From an uncultured Methanobrevibacter sp. (GTDB taxonomy: Archaea > Methanobacteriota > Methanobacteria > Methanobacteriales > Methanobacteriaceae): a stretch of DNA of 36,049 nt. Made by a program: the position numbers and the translations under genes. The notes below the pieces were generated by a model that had not been told where the DNA came from, did no database searches, and saw only the letters and a program-made list of their open reading frames with translations. This document shows positions 24,443-34,369 of the stretch, piece by piece; positions within the stretch are counted from its first letter, which is position 1; every line of letters begins with the position of its first letter. The stretch is taken from contig NZ_CAMJUE010000015.1 of NCBI RefSeq assembly GCF_946408925.1, forward strand, positions 1-36,049, given 5' to 3'.

Positions 24443-25423
24443 TTAAGCACTTCTTTCAAGTACAAAATCTGCAATATCTGCAAGTATCTGTTTAGATTCA
24501 GAATCATCCAATATATCAAGGACTTCTTTTGCTTTAACTACTGATTCATGTGCCAGATTACGTGCATATTCAATAGCACCACAATCGGTTAAAATTTCAA
24601 CAGCTTCATCAATCTCTTCTTGAGAATTGTTTTCAGCTTTTAAGATTTCAAGCAATCTGCCTGAATCGTCACTAGCCAAACCTTTAATTGCAATGATTGT
24701 CATCTTACCTTTGCCAATGTCTGACCCGATAGGTTTTCCCAATGTTTCCTCATCAGCTGCGATATCAAGATAATCATCCTGGATTTGGAATGCAAGTCCA
24801 ATCAGCCTACCATATTCATACATTGCTGAAATAACATCCTGTGATGCACCACCCATAATCGCACCAGCTTTTGTAGCAGCTGCAATTAATGCACCGGTTT
24901 TTTTGAAAATCATTTCCATGTATTCATCTTCAGACACATCAAATCTTTCTTCAAAGCCCATATCCAATGCCTGACCTTCACAGATTTTAACACAGGCATC
25001 TGCAACTGTTGCAAGGGCATTGTTGTTTTGCTCGAAACTGGTTCCTTCAGAACCGATGATTATTTCAAATGCCTTTGAAAATAAGGTGTCTCCGGCAAGA
25101 ATAGCAACATCATCTCCCCATACCTTATGAACAGACGGCATTCCTCTTCTCATATCATCCTGGTCCATAATATCATCGTGAATTAATGAAAATGTATGGA
25201 TCAATTCAATTGCAGCACCTGCCTTAAGTGCGGATTCGCGTTTTCCCCCAACAGCTTCAGCAGTGATTAGTGTTAAAGCCGGCCTTAACATTTTACCTCC
25301 AGCTCTTGTAAGATACACTGATGCTTCTGCAAGATTATCTGGAGTAATTGTTGCCAATTCTTCTTCGATTGTTTTTGTAATATCTCCGGAATAGTTTCCA
25401 AGTACTTCTTTTACATCACTCAT
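24443..25423 (-). CDS. idsA: Geranylgeranyl/farnesyl diphosphate synthase
   Basis: Condenses IPP with DMAPP and its products to give FPP and GGPP, the precursors of archaeal ether-lipid chains. 326 residues, all-helical prenyltransferase fold. The first aspartate-rich motif is [15 protein letters not shown] (about 82-96) and the second is [12 protein letters not shown] (about 216-227). Phe five residues before the first DD is the size-limiting position used by archaeal type I GGPP synthases. GAGGG precedes the ATG. It is the last gene of the mvk-ipk-fni-rnj-idsA set, 12 bases after rnj. Confidence 0.95.
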   Translation of the reverse strand: MSDVKEVLGNYSGDITKTIEEELATITPDNLAEASVYLTRAGGKMLRPALTLITAEAVGGKRESALKAGAAIELIHTFSLIHDDIMDQDDMRRGMPSVHKVWGDDVAILAGDTLFSKAFEIIIGSEGTSFEQNNNALATVADACVKICEGQALDMGFEERFDVSEDEYMEMIFKKTGALIAAATKAGAIMGGASQDVISAMYEYGRLIGLAFQIQDDYLDIAADEETLGKPIGSDIGKGKMTIIAIKGLASDDSGRLLEILKAENNSQEEIDEAVEILTDCGAIEYARNLAHESVVKAKEVLDILDDSESKQILADIADFVLERSA

Positions 25424-25435
25424 TAAAATCCCTCT

Positions 25436-26779
25436 TTAACTTTTAAAAACTTGTGCTTGAGCATTTCTTAAAATATGAATGTCATATCCAATTCTGTATC
25501 CTTCCTCTTCAGCAAGTTCAGCGTAAGCCGCAAGCATTGATAAGTCTCCGTGTGCCGGTATAATATGCTGTGGTTTCAGCATTCTTAAAAATTCCCTATG
25601 ATCTTCTCTTCCAGCGTGTCCGGAAACGTGAGCATTAGGATAAATTCTTGCACCTTTTAGTTTTAATCTCCTTTCCATAATATGTCTGTTAGCAGCATTT
25701 GTTGGGTTTGGAATAATAGGTGCTGAAATAATAACATTATCTCCTTTTTTAATGTTGAATGGAGTTCTGCCGTTTGCAATTCTTGGAAGCAATGCATCAG
25801 GTTCACCCTGGTGACCTGTAGTTACAAGCAAGTAATTTGCACGGTCTTCATCGGCTTTCATTAAAGCCTTGTTAACTGCTTTTGGAGATCCGTAAATACT
25901 TGCATTTTTAGGCAAATTCAAGATTCCCAATTTCTGCGCAATGCCGCAAAATCTCTCCATTGAACGGCCTAAGAAAAATATTTCTCTGTGGCTTTTTTTA
26001 GCGATATCAGCGATAGCCTGAACACGTTCCACATGAGATGAAAATGTGGTAACAATCATACCTGTTTTTTCATGCAGAGGTCCTCTCATTACATCTTCCA
26101 AAATATTTTTTGCAATTCTTTCTGAATGTGTTTTAACTTCATCAAAGTTTTTAGCATTTGTTGTTTCAACTATCAATGCAAGTACACCTTTTCTTCCCAA
26201 TTCTTTCAGTCTTTTGTAATCAGGCGGAGGTGATACTTTTTGATGATTATCAAATTTAAAATCCAATGCATATACGATAACACCTTCTGAAGTGTGCAAT
26301 ACAGGAAATACCGCCTGAGGGATACTGTGTGTTGACTGTACAAATTCCAATGTTATGTCATTTGAAAGTTTTACCTTACTTCCAGGGTTTAAAACCTTAA
26401 TTGGATTTGTTACCTTGAATTTGCGTTCCCCTTTAATTTGTTTTTCTATTAAAGCAGCAGTATAAGGTGTTCCGATTAATGGTGCATCATACCTGTGTGC
26501 CAATTTAGCAACTGCACCGATGTGGTCCAAGTGACCGTGAGAGAAAACTATTCCTTTTACTTTACCGTCAACATCCTTCATTAATGTATCGTCAGGAATA
26601 ACTCCTCTTTCTATTAAATCTAAACTATGCATTCTGTCGATATCAGTGTCCTCGTGCATGCTGATCCTATCCAGGTGAATTCCCATATCAAAAATAACAA
26701 CATCATCACCTATGCGAACAGCAGTCATGTTTTTCCCGACTTCCTGATATCCACCAATAGCGATAATTTCTACGCTCAT
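25436..26779 (-). CDS. rnj: Archaeal ribonuclease J
   Basis: 447 residues of the metallo-beta-lactamase/beta-CASP superfamily. The zinc motif HxHxDH is FSHGHLDHIGAVAKL (about 79-93), followed by STHSIPQAV, the beta-CASP core (TTFSSHVERVQAIADIA), and the C-terminal SGHAGREDHREFLRML and PAHGD metal motifs. Known archaeal relatives (the aRNase J group) are 5'-to-3' exoribonucleases. KH domains of the aCPSF1 type are absent, which excludes the CPSF-like group. AAGGAG precedes the ATG. Its place inside the isoprenoid cluster is a conserved but functionally unexplained feature of these methanogens. Confidence 0.92.
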   Translation of the reverse strand: MSVEIIAIGGYQEVGKNMTAVRIGDDVVIFDMGIHLDRISMHEDTDIDRMHSLDLIERGVIPDDTLMKDVDGKVKGIVFSHGHLDHIGAVAKLAHRYDAPLIGTPYTAALIEKQIKGERKFKVTNPIKVLNPGSKVKLSNDITLEFVQSTHSIPQAVFPVLHTSEGVIVYALDFKFDNHQKVSPPPDYKRLKELGRKGVLALIVETTNAKNFDEVKTHSERIAKNILEDVMRGPLHEKTGMIVTTFSSHVERVQAIADIAKKSHREIFFLGRSMERFCGIAQKLGILNLPKNASIYGSPKAVNKALMKADEDRANYLLVTTGHQGEPDALLPRIANGRTPFNIKKGDNVIISAPIIPNPTNAANRHIMERRLKLKGARIYPNAHVSGHAGREDHREFLRMLKPQHIIPAHGDLSMLAAYAELAEEEGYRIGYDIHILRNAQAQVFKS

Positions 26780-26782
26780 GTT

Positions 26783-27829
26783 TTATCTCCTTGAATAACT
26801 CTTTGTGTTAATACCTCTTTCATTTAACCATTCCCTTGTTTTTCCGCGAATGACTAAATTAGATTGTTTCAATTCTTCAATATTATTTGCTCCAACTAAA
26901 AACATAGCAATTCTTAGTGAGTCATTAAATCTATTAATAAATGTGTTTAAAGCTTCCTGAGAAGCGGAATTTTTTAAGAAAGGTAATGCCATACCAACAG
27001 CGTCGGCTCCAAGAGCAATTGCCTTTGCAGCTTCAAGACCTGTTCTTATACCTCCGGAAGATATGACCGGAACATTAACTGCATTTGTAACCTCAACAGT
27101 TGAAATTGCAGTTGGAATGCCCCAATCCCAGAATATTTCTCCCAGGTATCTGTCTTCTGCCCTGTATGTTTCAACGGCAGCCCAGCTTGTTCCTCCAGCA
27201 CCTTCAATATCAATAAAATCAACACCTGCATCGACCAGTATTTTGGCGGATTCTGCAGATATTCCGCAACCTGTTTCCTTTGCAAGAACAGGAATATCAA
27301 CGGTGTCGGTAATTTGAGCAATCAAATCGGCATATCCTCTTGCATCTAAATCACCTTCAGGCTGAATGGATTCTTGAAGAGGATTTAGATGAATTGCCAA
27401 TATATCCGCATCCAATATCTCAACTGCCTTTTGGGCAAGATTTAATTGGGGTGCTCCTATGTTTCCAACAAGCAAACAGTCAGGTGCATTTTCACGAACA
27501 ACACTATATGTATCTGCAAGTTCAGGATGTTCGCAGGCTGCTCTTTGAGATCCAACACCCAAAGCAATTCCATTGTTTTCAGCAGCAATTGCCAATTGTT
27601 TGTTGACTTCACGAGCTGCAGGATGACCTCCTGTAATAGCTGTAATAAATAAAGGTGATTCTAATTTTTTACCAAAAACTTCAGTTGACAAGTCAATGTC
27701 ATTCTTATCAATTTCAGGCAAAACATTATGGATTAACTCAATGTCTTCAAATCCGGTAGTTTTGCTTTTAAACTCAACATCATAATTTTCACAAATTAAT
27801 AAATGCTCTAACTTTCTATCTGAAATCAT
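26783..27829 (-). CDS. fni: Type 2 isopentenyl-diphosphate delta-isomerase
   Basis: Interconverts IPP and DMAPP using FMN and NADPH, as found in archaea and many Firmicutes. 348 residues, TIM barrel. The FMN/phosphate-binding stretches are visible: [71 protein letters not shown], and [25 protein letters not shown] (phosphate loop near residue 263). GGGGA precedes the ATG. It lies between ipk and rnj with gaps of three bases each, so all are in one operon. Confidence 0.95.
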   Translation of the reverse strand: MISDRKLEHLLICENYDVEFKSKTTGFEDIELIHNVLPEIDKNDIDLSTEVFGKKLESPLFITAITGGHPAAREVNKQLAIAAENNGIALGVGSQRAACEHPELADTYSVVRENAPDCLLVGNIGAPQLNLAQKAVEILDADILAIHLNPLQESIQPEGDLDARGYADLIAQITDTVDIPVLAKETGCGISAESAKILVDAGVDFIDIEGAGGTSWAAVETYRAEDRYLGEIFWDWGIPTAISTVEVTNAVNVPVISSGGIRTGLEAAKAIALGADAVGMALPFLKNSASQEALNTFINRFNDSLRIAMFLVGANNIEELKQSNLVIRGKTREWLNERGINTKSYSRR

Positions 27830-27832
27830 TTG

Positions 27833-28633
27833 TTAATTTCCCCTTGAAATTATTGTTCCTTTAACTTCTTTATTTTCTAGTACCTTGAAAATATTATCTT
27901 CAACTTCAGCATTTATTATTTTAGATTCAATTCCTAAATCTGCTAAAAATAAAAGTTCTTTAATCTTTCCAACCATACCGCCAGTTACATCCACGTTTGT
28001 TGTTCCTTCCAAAGTGTCCAAATCTTCAAGTGATGTGAATTTATCAAAAAATAGTGCGTCATCATGTGTTTTAGGATTTTTATTGTAAACTCCGTCAACA
28101 TCAGTTCCCAGGATAACTCTTTTGGGATTTAAATTTTTAGCCAAGTACTGGATTAACTGATCACCGGAAATAACGCAAAACTCCAGTTCATTATCCAACA
28201 CAACATCACCATAAATAACTGGAATGAAACCTTTTTCAAGATAATTTTTAAATAAAACCAAATTTCCGTCAGTTATTCTTTTATTTGTGGCAGTGATAAA
28301 ACTAGATGCTGGAGTTGCAATTACAGGCAATCCTTCATTTATAAATGCCTCACAAATATGCATATTTAATTTTTTTACTTCATTTTGAATTTCACAGAAA
28401 CCCAGTCTTTTTTGAGGATATTCTGATTTGTCAAACCTCTCCCCGATTTTATGTTTTTTCGCAGGAGGATGTCCAAAGGAACCGGCTCCATGAACAATGA
28501 CCAACTGTTTTGGAGAATTATCCATTGAAGATCTTATTTCTGATGCAATTCTTTTAAGGCTTAAATCATCAACTTCACTTTCTGTTGAATCTTTATTGGT
28601 TAAAATACTTCCGCCAATTTTTAAAATAATCAT
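27833..28633 (-). CDS. ipk: Isopentenyl phosphate kinase
   Basis: Phosphorylates isopentenyl phosphate to IPP, the last step of the archaeal mevalonate route. 266 residues in the amino-acid-kinase fold: the nucleotide loop IILKIGGSILTNK (about 2-14) and the conserved VHGAGSFGHPPAKKH with the catalytic His at the end of GAGSFGH. The GTDVDGVYNKNPKT loop and VDVTGGMVGKIKEL follow. GTGAT precedes the ATG. It is directly downstream of mevalonate kinase. Neither a phosphomevalonate decarboxylase nor a dehydratase is in this window, so those steps are coded elsewhere. Confidence 0.95.
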   Translation of the reverse strand: MIILKIGGSILTNKDSTESEVDDLSLKRIASEIRSSMDNSPKQLVIVHGAGSFGHPPAKKHKIGERFDKSEYPQKRLGFCEIQNEVKKLNMHICEAFINEGLPVIATPASSFITATNKRITDGNLVLFKNYLEKGFIPVIYGDVVLDNELEFCVISGDQLIQYLAKNLNPKRVILGTDVDGVYNKNPKTHDDALFFDKFTSLEDLDTLEGTTNVDVTGGMVGKIKELLFLADLGIESKIINAEVEDNIFKVLENKEVKGTIISRGN

Positions 28634-28637
28634 TAAA

Positions 28638-29600
28638 TCACTTATAAACCCTTGAAGAAACTCCTTTTCGAGTGAATCTGATTTTTAAAATATTATCATC
28701 ACGGCCTATAGCCTGGGCAACTTCATCAACTTTTCCCTGGCAAAGTGCAATAATACTTCCCCCACCACCTGCACCAGTTGTTTTAGCACCAATAGCTCCT
28801 GCTTCTCTTGCATTATATACCATACGGGATAATTCCAATGTGTTTACTCCTAAAACATCTAAAAATCCATGATTAATATTCATCAACTCACCAATTTTAG
28901 CAAAATCCCTTTTTAAAATAGCTTGTTTTGCATAATTGGTTAAATTGCCCATTGAAGTTATGACAGGATTGATAATTTTAGGATTCCTATTTTTAAGATT
29001 TTTAACATATTTAACCATTTTTCCAGTGTTTCCGTGCTTTGTAGTATAACCTACAACAAAAGGAACATTGAAATTAACATTAAAGTGTTCAACTTTCTTA
29101 TTTCTTGACAAATAGACAAGCCCACCATAAGTAGAAACTAAAGTGTCAAGGGGACTTGCAACTCCCTGAACCGCCTGCTCAACCATGTGAGCATCATGTG
29201 CAAGAGATTGCTTGTTAAAACGAATATTATGATATCTGTATAATGCAGCAAGAGTAGCTACTGTAACTGCTGCGGATGATCCGAGACCTGAGCCTATTGG
29301 AACATTAGAGTTTAAAGTAATGTCAATAGGAGTATGGTCGTGAACTCGATAAAGAGACTCTAAAATATACCTAATAATACCTGGTTTTCCTTTAAGTAAA
29401 ACATATTTTTTATATTGTGAAATTAATTCAGCTTCAAAACCTATATCGGGAGCTCTAAAAATAGTTTTACCATTTTCTGATGGTTTTATTGTTACATAAG
29501 CTCTTTTATTGACTGCTCCTGCTATAGCAGGTTCACCATATACTACAGAATGTTCACCGAACAGTATTGTTTTTGCGGGAGCAGAGGCCTTAGCTATCAT
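28638..29600 (-). CDS. mvk: Mevalonate kinase
   Basis: Phosphorylates mevalonate to mevalonate-5-phosphate, the first kinase step of archaeal isoprenoid synthesis. 320 residues, GHMP kinase: substrate region APAKTILFGEHSVVYGEPA, ATP-binding PIGSGLGSSAAVTVATLAA (about 105-120), and the closing GAKTTGAGGGGSIIALC. The signature loops are intact. AGGTGT precedes the ATG. It is followed within five bases by ipk and lies ten bases after the MEMO gene, so the isoprenoid set is continuous with the ribosomal transcript. Confidence 0.95.
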   Translation of the reverse strand: MIAKASAPAKTILFGEHSVVYGEPAIAGAVNKRAYVTIKPSENGKTIFRAPDIGFEAELISQYKKYVLLKGKPGIIRYILESLYRVHDHTPIDITLNSNVPIGSGLGSSAAVTVATLAALYRYHNIRFNKQSLAHDAHMVEQAVQGVASPLDTLVSTYGGLVYLSRNKKVEHFNVNFNVPFVVGYTTKHGNTGKMVKYVKNLKNRNPKIINPVITSMGNLTNYAKQAILKRDFAKIGELMNINHGFLDVLGVNTLELSRMVYNAREAGAIGAKTTGAGGGGSIIALCQGKVDEVAQAIGRDDNILKIRFTRKGVSSRVYK

Positions 29601-29609
29601 AAATACACC

Positions 29610-30458
29610 TTATTTAAAAATACCTGAAGCATAACCTACAACTGATGTAAAATCACCTGTAACATCTCCACTAGTTCCATAAGCTAAAATTTCACTAGTG
29701 TCCTTACCGCATCTCTTAGAAAGAGACATTGCAGCCATCACAGGAGCATAACCACACATTGTAATATTGTACTGAACAACTTCTTCAAAAAGTTTGAACT
29801 CATTCATTTCACTAATATCTTCAAGGACAAAACCATCAACCTTATTTGCCTTTTCTTGATTGTTAAAATGAGACAGATCAGTGCTTGCAATAACTGAATA
29901 AGATTTATTTAACTTATTAGCTGCTTCAAAAATAGCATTTGACAAGTCATTTGAAGTTACAAAAGTCTGTGTTCCCATAGTAATTGGAACTATTTTAAAA
30001 TCAGCTGAAAAATATTGTAGGAAAGGTAGTTGAACTTCAATACTGTGTTCCCGAATGTGAGCCGCAAAATCAGCAGATGCAATATCGGAACATTCAATAA
30101 TAGCGTCTGCAAATTCCCCGTCGACTTCCACATTGCCTAATGGAGTAATCCACTCACCTTCATTAAATACAGAAATTTCACTACCAAATCCTGTATGGTT
30201 AGGACTTATTATAATAAAAACTTCAGGAAAACCATTTTTAACGATTTCACAATAGCCATGTGAGGCTATTGGACCAGAATATTGATAACCTGCATGAGGA
30301 ACCATAACATTGACAGGATAATCTTTCCCATCAAATGAATCAAGCTTTGGCACATAGCCAACGCCAGCTTCATCTAAAAAGCAACTTTTTATAAGTTCTT
30401 TTAACTTCTCTGGATCATTTGGATAAAATGCTCCAGCCACTGCAGGTTGTCTTAACAT
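29610..30458 (-). CDS. MEMO1-family protein (AmmeMemoRadiSam system protein B)
   Basis: 282 residues. Shows the family signatures: RQPAVAGAFYPNDPEKLKEL at the N-terminus, VMVPHAGYQYSGPIASHGY with the first metal-like His, ISPNHTGFG, REHSIEVQLPFLQYF, and STDLSHFNNQ. The three histidines resemble those of extradiol dioxygenases and of human MEMO1. The biochemical role in archaea is not established. AMMECR1-type and radical-SAM partners, which give the system its name, are not in this window. It lies between rps2 and mvk in the operon, and GTGAG precedes the ATG. Confidence 0.9.
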   Translation of the reverse strand: MLRQPAVAGAFYPNDPEKLKELIKSCFLDEAGVGYVPKLDSFDGKDYPVNVMVPHAGYQYSGPIASHGYCEIVKNGFPEVFIIISPNHTGFGSEISVFNEGEWITPLGNVEVDGEFADAIIECSDIASADFAAHIREHSIEVQLPFLQYFSADFKIVPITMGTQTFVTSNDLSNAIFEAANKLNKSYSVIASTDLSHFNNQEKANKVDGFVLEDISEMNEFKLFEEVVQYNITMCGYAPVMAAMSLSKRCGKDTSEILAYGTSGDVTGDFTSVVGYASGIFK

Positions 30459-30467
30459 TTAACTCAC

Positions 30468-31070
30468 TTAAAATTTAAGTTCAAATTCTGTTGCATCAAT
30501 ATCAAGGTCACCGTCTTCTGGGATGTCTCCTCTTTCTCTTAAGATTTGTCTTGCAAGTAACCAGTAAACTAAAGCGATAGCTTTTCTACCTTTGTTGTTT
30601 ACAGGTACAGCAATGTCAACAAAACTGAGTAAGTTTTCAGTATCACATAATGCAATAACTGGAATACCGTTTTGTTTGGATTCTAATATTGCTTGAGCGT
30701 CTGATCTTGGGTCAGTTACAACGATAATTTTTGGTTCAATGAATTTAGCGTAATTTGGGTTTGTTAAGGTACCTGGGATGAATCTTCCAGGAATGGTTTT
30801 AGCACCGGTTAATTCTCCGAATTTTTTAACAGGAGCCTGACCGTATTGACGGGTTGCTACTACTAAAATGTCTTCTGGGTCGTATTTTGCAAGTAATTTT
30901 GCGATTTGTCTGATTCTTTCATCAGTTTTTTGAATATCTAATACATATAAACCATCGGATCTTACTCTGAATATGTATTTTTCCATGTCACTAGTTTTTT
31001 GCTGGGTACCGATGTGTAATCCAGCAGCTAAATAATTATCTAAGTCTATTAAAAGTTCTTCATTAACCAT
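30468..31070 (-). CDS. rps2: Small-subunit ribosomal protein uS2
   Basis: 200 residues, the archaeal form. Diagnostic are the N-terminal [64 protein letters not shown] and [23 protein letters not shown]. The acidic end ([14 protein letters not shown]) is also typical. The ribosome-binding site TAGGTGA is strong. It follows a ferredoxin gene. Confidence 0.97.
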   Translation of the reverse strand: MVNEELLIDLDNYLAAGLHIGTQQKTSDMEKYIFRVRSDGLYVLDIQKTDERIRQIAKLLAKYDPEDILVVATRQYGQAPVKKFGELTGAKTIPGRFIPGTLTNPNYAKFIEPKIIVVTDPRSDAQAILESKQNGIPVIALCDTENLLSFVDIAVPVNNKGRKAIALVYWLLARQILRERGDIPEDGDLDIDATEFELKF

Positions 31071-31085
31071 ATTTTCACCTACAAT

Positions 31086-31280
31086 TTAAAAATCATCTTC
31101 AATTTGAATACATTCATTTGGACAAACGTCCATACATACTTCACAATAACTACATTCTTCAGGATTATTGATTGTAATTTTATCTCCTTCAAGAACTAAC
31201 ACTTCCATTGGGCAAACATCAGCACATTCTGCACAGTCTGCACCATCACATTTATCGTAATCAAGAATTACTTTTGACAT
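31086..31280 (-). CDS. Small 2[4Fe-4S] ferredoxin
   Basis: 64 residues. Two cluster motifs: CDGADCAECADVCP (C-x4-C-x2-C-x3-CP, so one longer spacing) and CSYCEVCMDVCP (standard C-x2-C-x2-C-x3-CP). It is a soluble low-potential electron carrier. AAAGGAG precedes the ATG. It is coded between eno and rps2, an arrangement I recall as conserved in Methanobacteriales. The extra residues between the first two cysteines could change the redox potential of one cluster. Confidence 0.93.
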   Translation of the reverse strand: MSKVILDYDKCDGADCAECADVCPMEVLVLEGDKITINNPEECSYCEVCMDVCPNECIQIEDDF

Positions 31281-31292
31281 AATTTCTCTCCT

Positions 31293-32543
31293 TTAATTTT
31301 TAAATTTGCCCATTTTTGAATTTGGAAGTTTTTCTTCTATGCGGATAAGCTCATTTAATTTAGCTATTCTTTCCCCTCCGATTGCGCCGGTTTTAATTAA
31401 TGGTGAATTAAAACCAACTGCAAGATGGGCAATAGTATCATCAGTAGTTTCACCGGAACGGTGAGAAACAACAGGCACAATATCATTTTCCTTTGCCAGT
31501 TTTACTGTAGCATAAGTATCAGATAAACAGCCTATCTGATTAGGTTTGATAATGATTGCATTAGCGGCATTCATTTCAATTCCTTTAGCTAATAATTCTT
31601 TATTAGTTGTGAATAAATCATCTCCACAAATGAGACATTTATCTCCAACTTTTGAAGTTAATTGAGCGAAACCTTCAAAGTCAGATTCATCAAATGGGTC
31701 TTCTACATAAAACATATTGTAAGTATCGATAATATCTTTTACGAAATCTATTTGATCTCCGGTATCCCTTTTGATACCGTCATGAGCATAAACATATTTT
31801 TGCTCATTTGCATCCCATAATTCAGATGCGGCCATATCTAAAGCAGGTCGGATTTCAATACCTATTTCATCACCAACTTCCTCACATGCCTGAGCCTGAA
31901 TTTCTAAAGCATCAGAGTTTGTTATGTTTGGCACCCATCCTCCTTCATCGCCTTTACCTCCGGTAAAAGCAGAATCTTTAGATTGGATTAATTCTTTTAA
32001 TTTTTTATGAATAGAAGCATTAGCAAAAATCCCATCAACCATATTTGTAACACCTATCGGAACAACAAGGAATTCCTGTATATCCGGAGCATTAACACCT
32101 GCATGAGCACCACCATTCATCATATTACCTAATGGATATGGCAATTCATTTGCGAAATTACCTCCTATATACTGGTAAAGTGGCATATTATAAGATGATG
32201 CGGCAGCTTTAGTGCATGCCATGGAAATAGCAACGGCAGTATTGCCTCCAATAGCGGCCAAATTATCAGTGCCATCAATTTCTTTCAGTACTTCATCAAT
32301 TGTAGCGATATCACATGCGTCCATTCCAATAAGTTCAGAAGCTATCAAATCTTCCATTTCACTTACTACAATATCAACTCCCCCTTCAGGGAATGATACT
32401 ACCTCTCTTGATCCAGTACTTGCTCCACTTGGTGCAGCGGCTCTACCAAAACCATTCCAAGTGATAACATCCACTTCTATGGTTGGATTACCTCTGCTGT
32501 CCAAAATCTTACGAACTTGGACGTCTTCTATTATACTATCCAA
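31293..32543 (-). CDS. eno: Enolase (TTG start)
   Basis: Interconverts 2-phosphoglycerate and phosphoenolpyruvate in gluconeogenesis/glycolysis. 416 residues with the family signatures: [41 protein letters not shown], the metal ligands in [10 protein letters not shown] and [25 protein letters not shown] with the catalytic Lys, and [11 protein letters not shown]. The first codon is TTG, placed five T bases after a strong GAGGTG, and no nearer ATG fits. A TATA-like box at 32585-32594 suggests its own promoter in the otherwise continuous gene run. Confidence 0.96.
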   Translation of the reverse strand: MDSIIEDVQVRKILDSRGNPTIEVDVITWNGFGRAAAPSGASTGSREVVSFPEGGVDIVVSEMEDLIASELIGMDACDIATIDEVLKEIDGTDNLAAIGGNTAVAISMACTKAAASSYNMPLYQYIGGNFANELPYPLGNMMNGGAHAGVNAPDIQEFLVVPIGVTNMVDGIFANASIHKKLKELIQSKDSAFTGGKGDEGGWVPNITNSDALEIQAQACEEVGDEIGIEIRPALDMAASELWDANEQKYVYAHDGIKRDTGDQIDFVKDIIDTYNMFYVEDPFDESDFEGFAQLTSKVGDKCLICGDDLFTTNKELLAKGIEMNAANAIIIKPNQIGCLSDTYATVKLAKENDIVPVVSHRSGETTDDTIAHLAVGFNSPLIKTGAIGGERIAKLNELIRIEEKLPNSKMGKFKN

Positions 32544-32584
32544 AAAAACACCTCAGTGTCATTTAATTTATTACCAATAAAAAC

Positions 32585-32594
32585 CTATATTTTG
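32585..32594 (-). promoter_or_regulatory. Probable TATA box of eno
   Basis: Minus-strand CAAAATATAG is about 46 bases before the TTG start, leaving a leader of about 20 bases that holds GAGGTG. The 132-base gap between rpoK and eno is the largest in this run and a likely internal promoter. Confidence 0.4.
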
Positions 32595-32675
32595 AAAAAA
32601 TCAGTAAGTTTCTTTATAGAGTTATATTGGTATTTACTATTTTTTTTAAATAATTTGGAGAAAAATAGAAAGAAT

Positions 32676-32858
32676 CTATTCATCTCTAATAACATCTAAT
32701 GGTAAAACTCCAGCTTTGAGCTCCTCATAAGCTATGTCAATTGGATCTAAGGAATCGGTAATATCCACTAAAGGCCTTGCTCCCATAGATATTTGAATTG
32801 CTCTAGCTCCGAGAAGCCTAGCTTTCTCAAACCTTGTTAATTTTTTATTAGCATCCAT
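32676..32858 (-). CDS. rpoK: RNA polymerase subunit K (Rpo6)
   Basis: 60 residues. Archaeal counterpart of eukaryotic RPB6 and bacterial omega; helps assemble and stabilise the polymerase. The sequence [21 protein letters not shown] is diagnostic, followed by [21 protein letters not shown] chose the ATG at 32858. An upstream in-frame GTG (32873) falls inside the ribosome-binding site GTGGAAG, and the family starts at MDANK-like positions. It lies after rpoN with a 72-base gap that contains an AT-only palindrome. Confidence 0.95.
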   Translation of the reverse strand: MDANKKLTRFEKARLLGARAIQISMGARPLVDITDSLDPIDIAYEELKAGVLPLDVIRDE

Positions 32859-32900
32859 AAATATTACTTCCACTTTTTAGGCATATATTTTACCAAGATT

Positions 32901-32916
32901 TATTTTTTAAAAAATA
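32901..32916. repeat. 16-bp AT-only palindrome between rpoN and rpoK
   Basis: TATTTTTTAAAAAATA is perfectly self-complementary. On the minus strand it gives a T6 run just after rpoN and could attenuate transcription there. A TATA-like sequence (ATATATGC region, about 32881-32888) next to it may serve as a promoter for rpoK. Confidence 0.3.
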
Positions 32917-32930
32917 TCCCTACAAATTGT

Positions 32931-33101
32931 CTATTCCCAGGTTTCCACATGGGAAATTAACATTCTTCTACAACAGTATCTAGTTAAACCTAAATCATCT
33001 AAAACATCTTTAGATTTTTCACCAGCTGCAACTCTTTTATTATATTCATCAAAGTAAGCTGATACAGGTTTTCCGCAACTTAAGCATCTTATAGGAATCA
33101 T
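32931..33101 (-). CDS. rpoN: RNA polymerase subunit N (Rpo10)
   Basis: 56 residues, a small zinc-binding subunit equivalent to eukaryotic RPB10. The reverse strand translates from ATG at 33101 as [20 protein letters not shown] and ends ...HVETWE before TAG. The zinc ligands are the Cys-x2-Cys of RCLSC (Cys6, Cys9) and the adjacent pair RYCCRRM (Cys43, Cys44), exactly as in the family. GATGAT precedes the start. It lies between rps9 and rpoK, the standard archaeal order. Confidence 0.96.
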   Translation of the reverse strand: MIPIRCLSCGKPVSAYFDEYNKRVAAGEKSKDVLDDLGLTRYCCRRMLISHVETWE

Positions 33102-33145
33102 TTATATCATCTTTTTAATTTAAATAAAATATAAAAGTACAGAAT

Positions 33146-33547
33146 TTATCTGTAACTTTTTTGTTTACGTGCTCTTGCTCCAGGACCACCGTATTTTTTA
33201 GGTTCTGAACGTCTTGGGTCACCTACTAACATGGTTCTGTCGTAGTGTGTGAATTTTTCTTTTAAATCCATATCCTGAGACCATTGTACGAGTCCTTTAG
33301 CAATTACCATACGTGCAGCTTCAGCTTGACCCATTACTCCTCCACCAATAACATGGATATTAATATCCACTTCATTAGCTAAGTCTCCAGCTAAGGTTAA
33401 TGGTTCTTGTAATTTTAAGTTAGCAAGCTCAGGAGAATAAAGTTCTAAAGGAACTTTGTTGATTCTTACTTTACCAGTTCCTTCTTGAACAGTACCTCTT
33501 GCGATAGCTGTTTTACGTTTTCCACTTGTATGAATAACTTTAACCAT
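33146..33547 (-). CDS. rps9: Small-subunit ribosomal protein uS9
   Basis: 133 residues from ATG at 33547 ([20 protein letters not shown]). An in-frame GTG six bases upstream is not needed. The C-terminal [14 protein letters not shown] is the universal S9 tail that reaches the P site. It sits between rpl13 and rpoN. Confidence 0.97.
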   Translation of the reverse strand: MVKVIHTSGKRKTAIARGTVQEGTGKVRINKVPLELYSPELANLKLQEPLTLAGDLANEVDINIHVIGGGVMGQAEAARMVIAKGLVQWSQDMDLKEKFTHYDRTMLVGDPRRSEPKKYGGPGARARKQKSYR

Positions 33548-33565
33548 AATCACACATCCATTTAT

Positions 33566-33991
33566 CTAAAAGGTAGCTCCTAAAAGTTTGGAGATTTCTC
33601 CTAATTCGATACCTTTTTTAATATTTTTGTATTCTGCGTCAGGAACTGCGGTGAGTTCAGCATCAGCATATTCAGCAGGCACTCCTACGAAAGCTTTTAA
33701 GCCTTTGAATGCTGTTTTACCTTTGGATTTTTTGAAAGGTAACATTCCTCTTACAGTTCTTCTGAATATATCATCTGGTCTTCTAGGATATTTAGGACCT
33801 AAGTCACGAGGGTTGGAAATACTTGCCCTGTCAACTCTTTGTTTGTATTTAGCATAAGCCCAATCCTTGTTACCAGTTAACATAATTTTTTCAGCGTTGA
33901 GAATTACAACTTCTTCGCCTTCTAAAAGATTTTTACTAGTTATACTAGCTAATCTTCCTAAAACGCATCCTTCTCCATCTATAATCATCAT
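33566..33991 (-). CDS. rpl13: Large-subunit ribosomal protein uL13
   Basis: 141 residues from ATG 33991. A farther ATG at 34000 would abut the ribosome-binding site AGGAG (34001-34005) with no spacing, so the inner start ([16 protein letters not shown]) is more likely. Diagnostic: [31 protein letters not shown] and the C-terminal KLLGATF. Its ribosome-binding site overlaps the stop of rpl18e. Confidence 0.95.
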   Translation of the reverse strand: MMIIDGEGCVLGRLASITSKNLLEGEEVVILNAEKIMLTGNKDWAYAKYKQRVDRASISNPRDLGPKYPRRPDDIFRRTVRGMLPFKKSKGKTAFKGLKAFVGVPAEYADAELTAVPDAEYKNIKKGIELGEISKLLGATF

Positions 33992-34003
33992 AACACACAT
34001 CTC

Positions 34004-34369
34004 CTATTCCATAATCCTGATGTTTGATCCTTTAGGATTACTTTCCATAATTTCATCAATTGAGATGCATTCTCCACCAGCAGCTTCGATTTTTTCTTGT
34101 GCTTTAGCTGAGAATTTTAATGCTACAACATCCACTTTGTTTTCTAAATCACCGTTTGATAAAACTTTACCAGGTACTAAAATAGTTTCATCCGCTTTAG
34201 CATGTCTTGCAATATCAGACAAATTTACTTCAGCGGTCCTTCTGTTAGACCTTTCAAGTCTTTGTGCAACATCTCTCCAAATAGCTGCATCTTCACTTCT
34301 TGATTGTTCATAAAGTTTATTAATAAGTTCAATAAGGTTAGGATTTGTTTTTACTACTTTCTTAACCAT
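34004..34369 (-). CDS. rpl18e: Large-subunit ribosomal protein eL18
   Basis: 121 residues of the archaeal/eukaryotic L18e family: TNPNLIELINKLYEQS, WRDVAQRLERSNRR, and the IVPGKVLSNGDL-like stretch ILVPGKVLSNGDLENKVD. There is no bacterial counterpart. The ATG overlaps the last base of the rpoD stop codon, so the two genes are translationally coupled. Confidence 0.97.
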   Translation of the reverse strand: MVKKVVKTNPNLIELINKLYEQSRSEDAAIWRDVAQRLERSNRRTAEVNLSDIARHAKADETILVPGKVLSNGDLENKVDVVALKFSAKAQEKIEAAGGECISIDEIMESNPKGSNIRIME

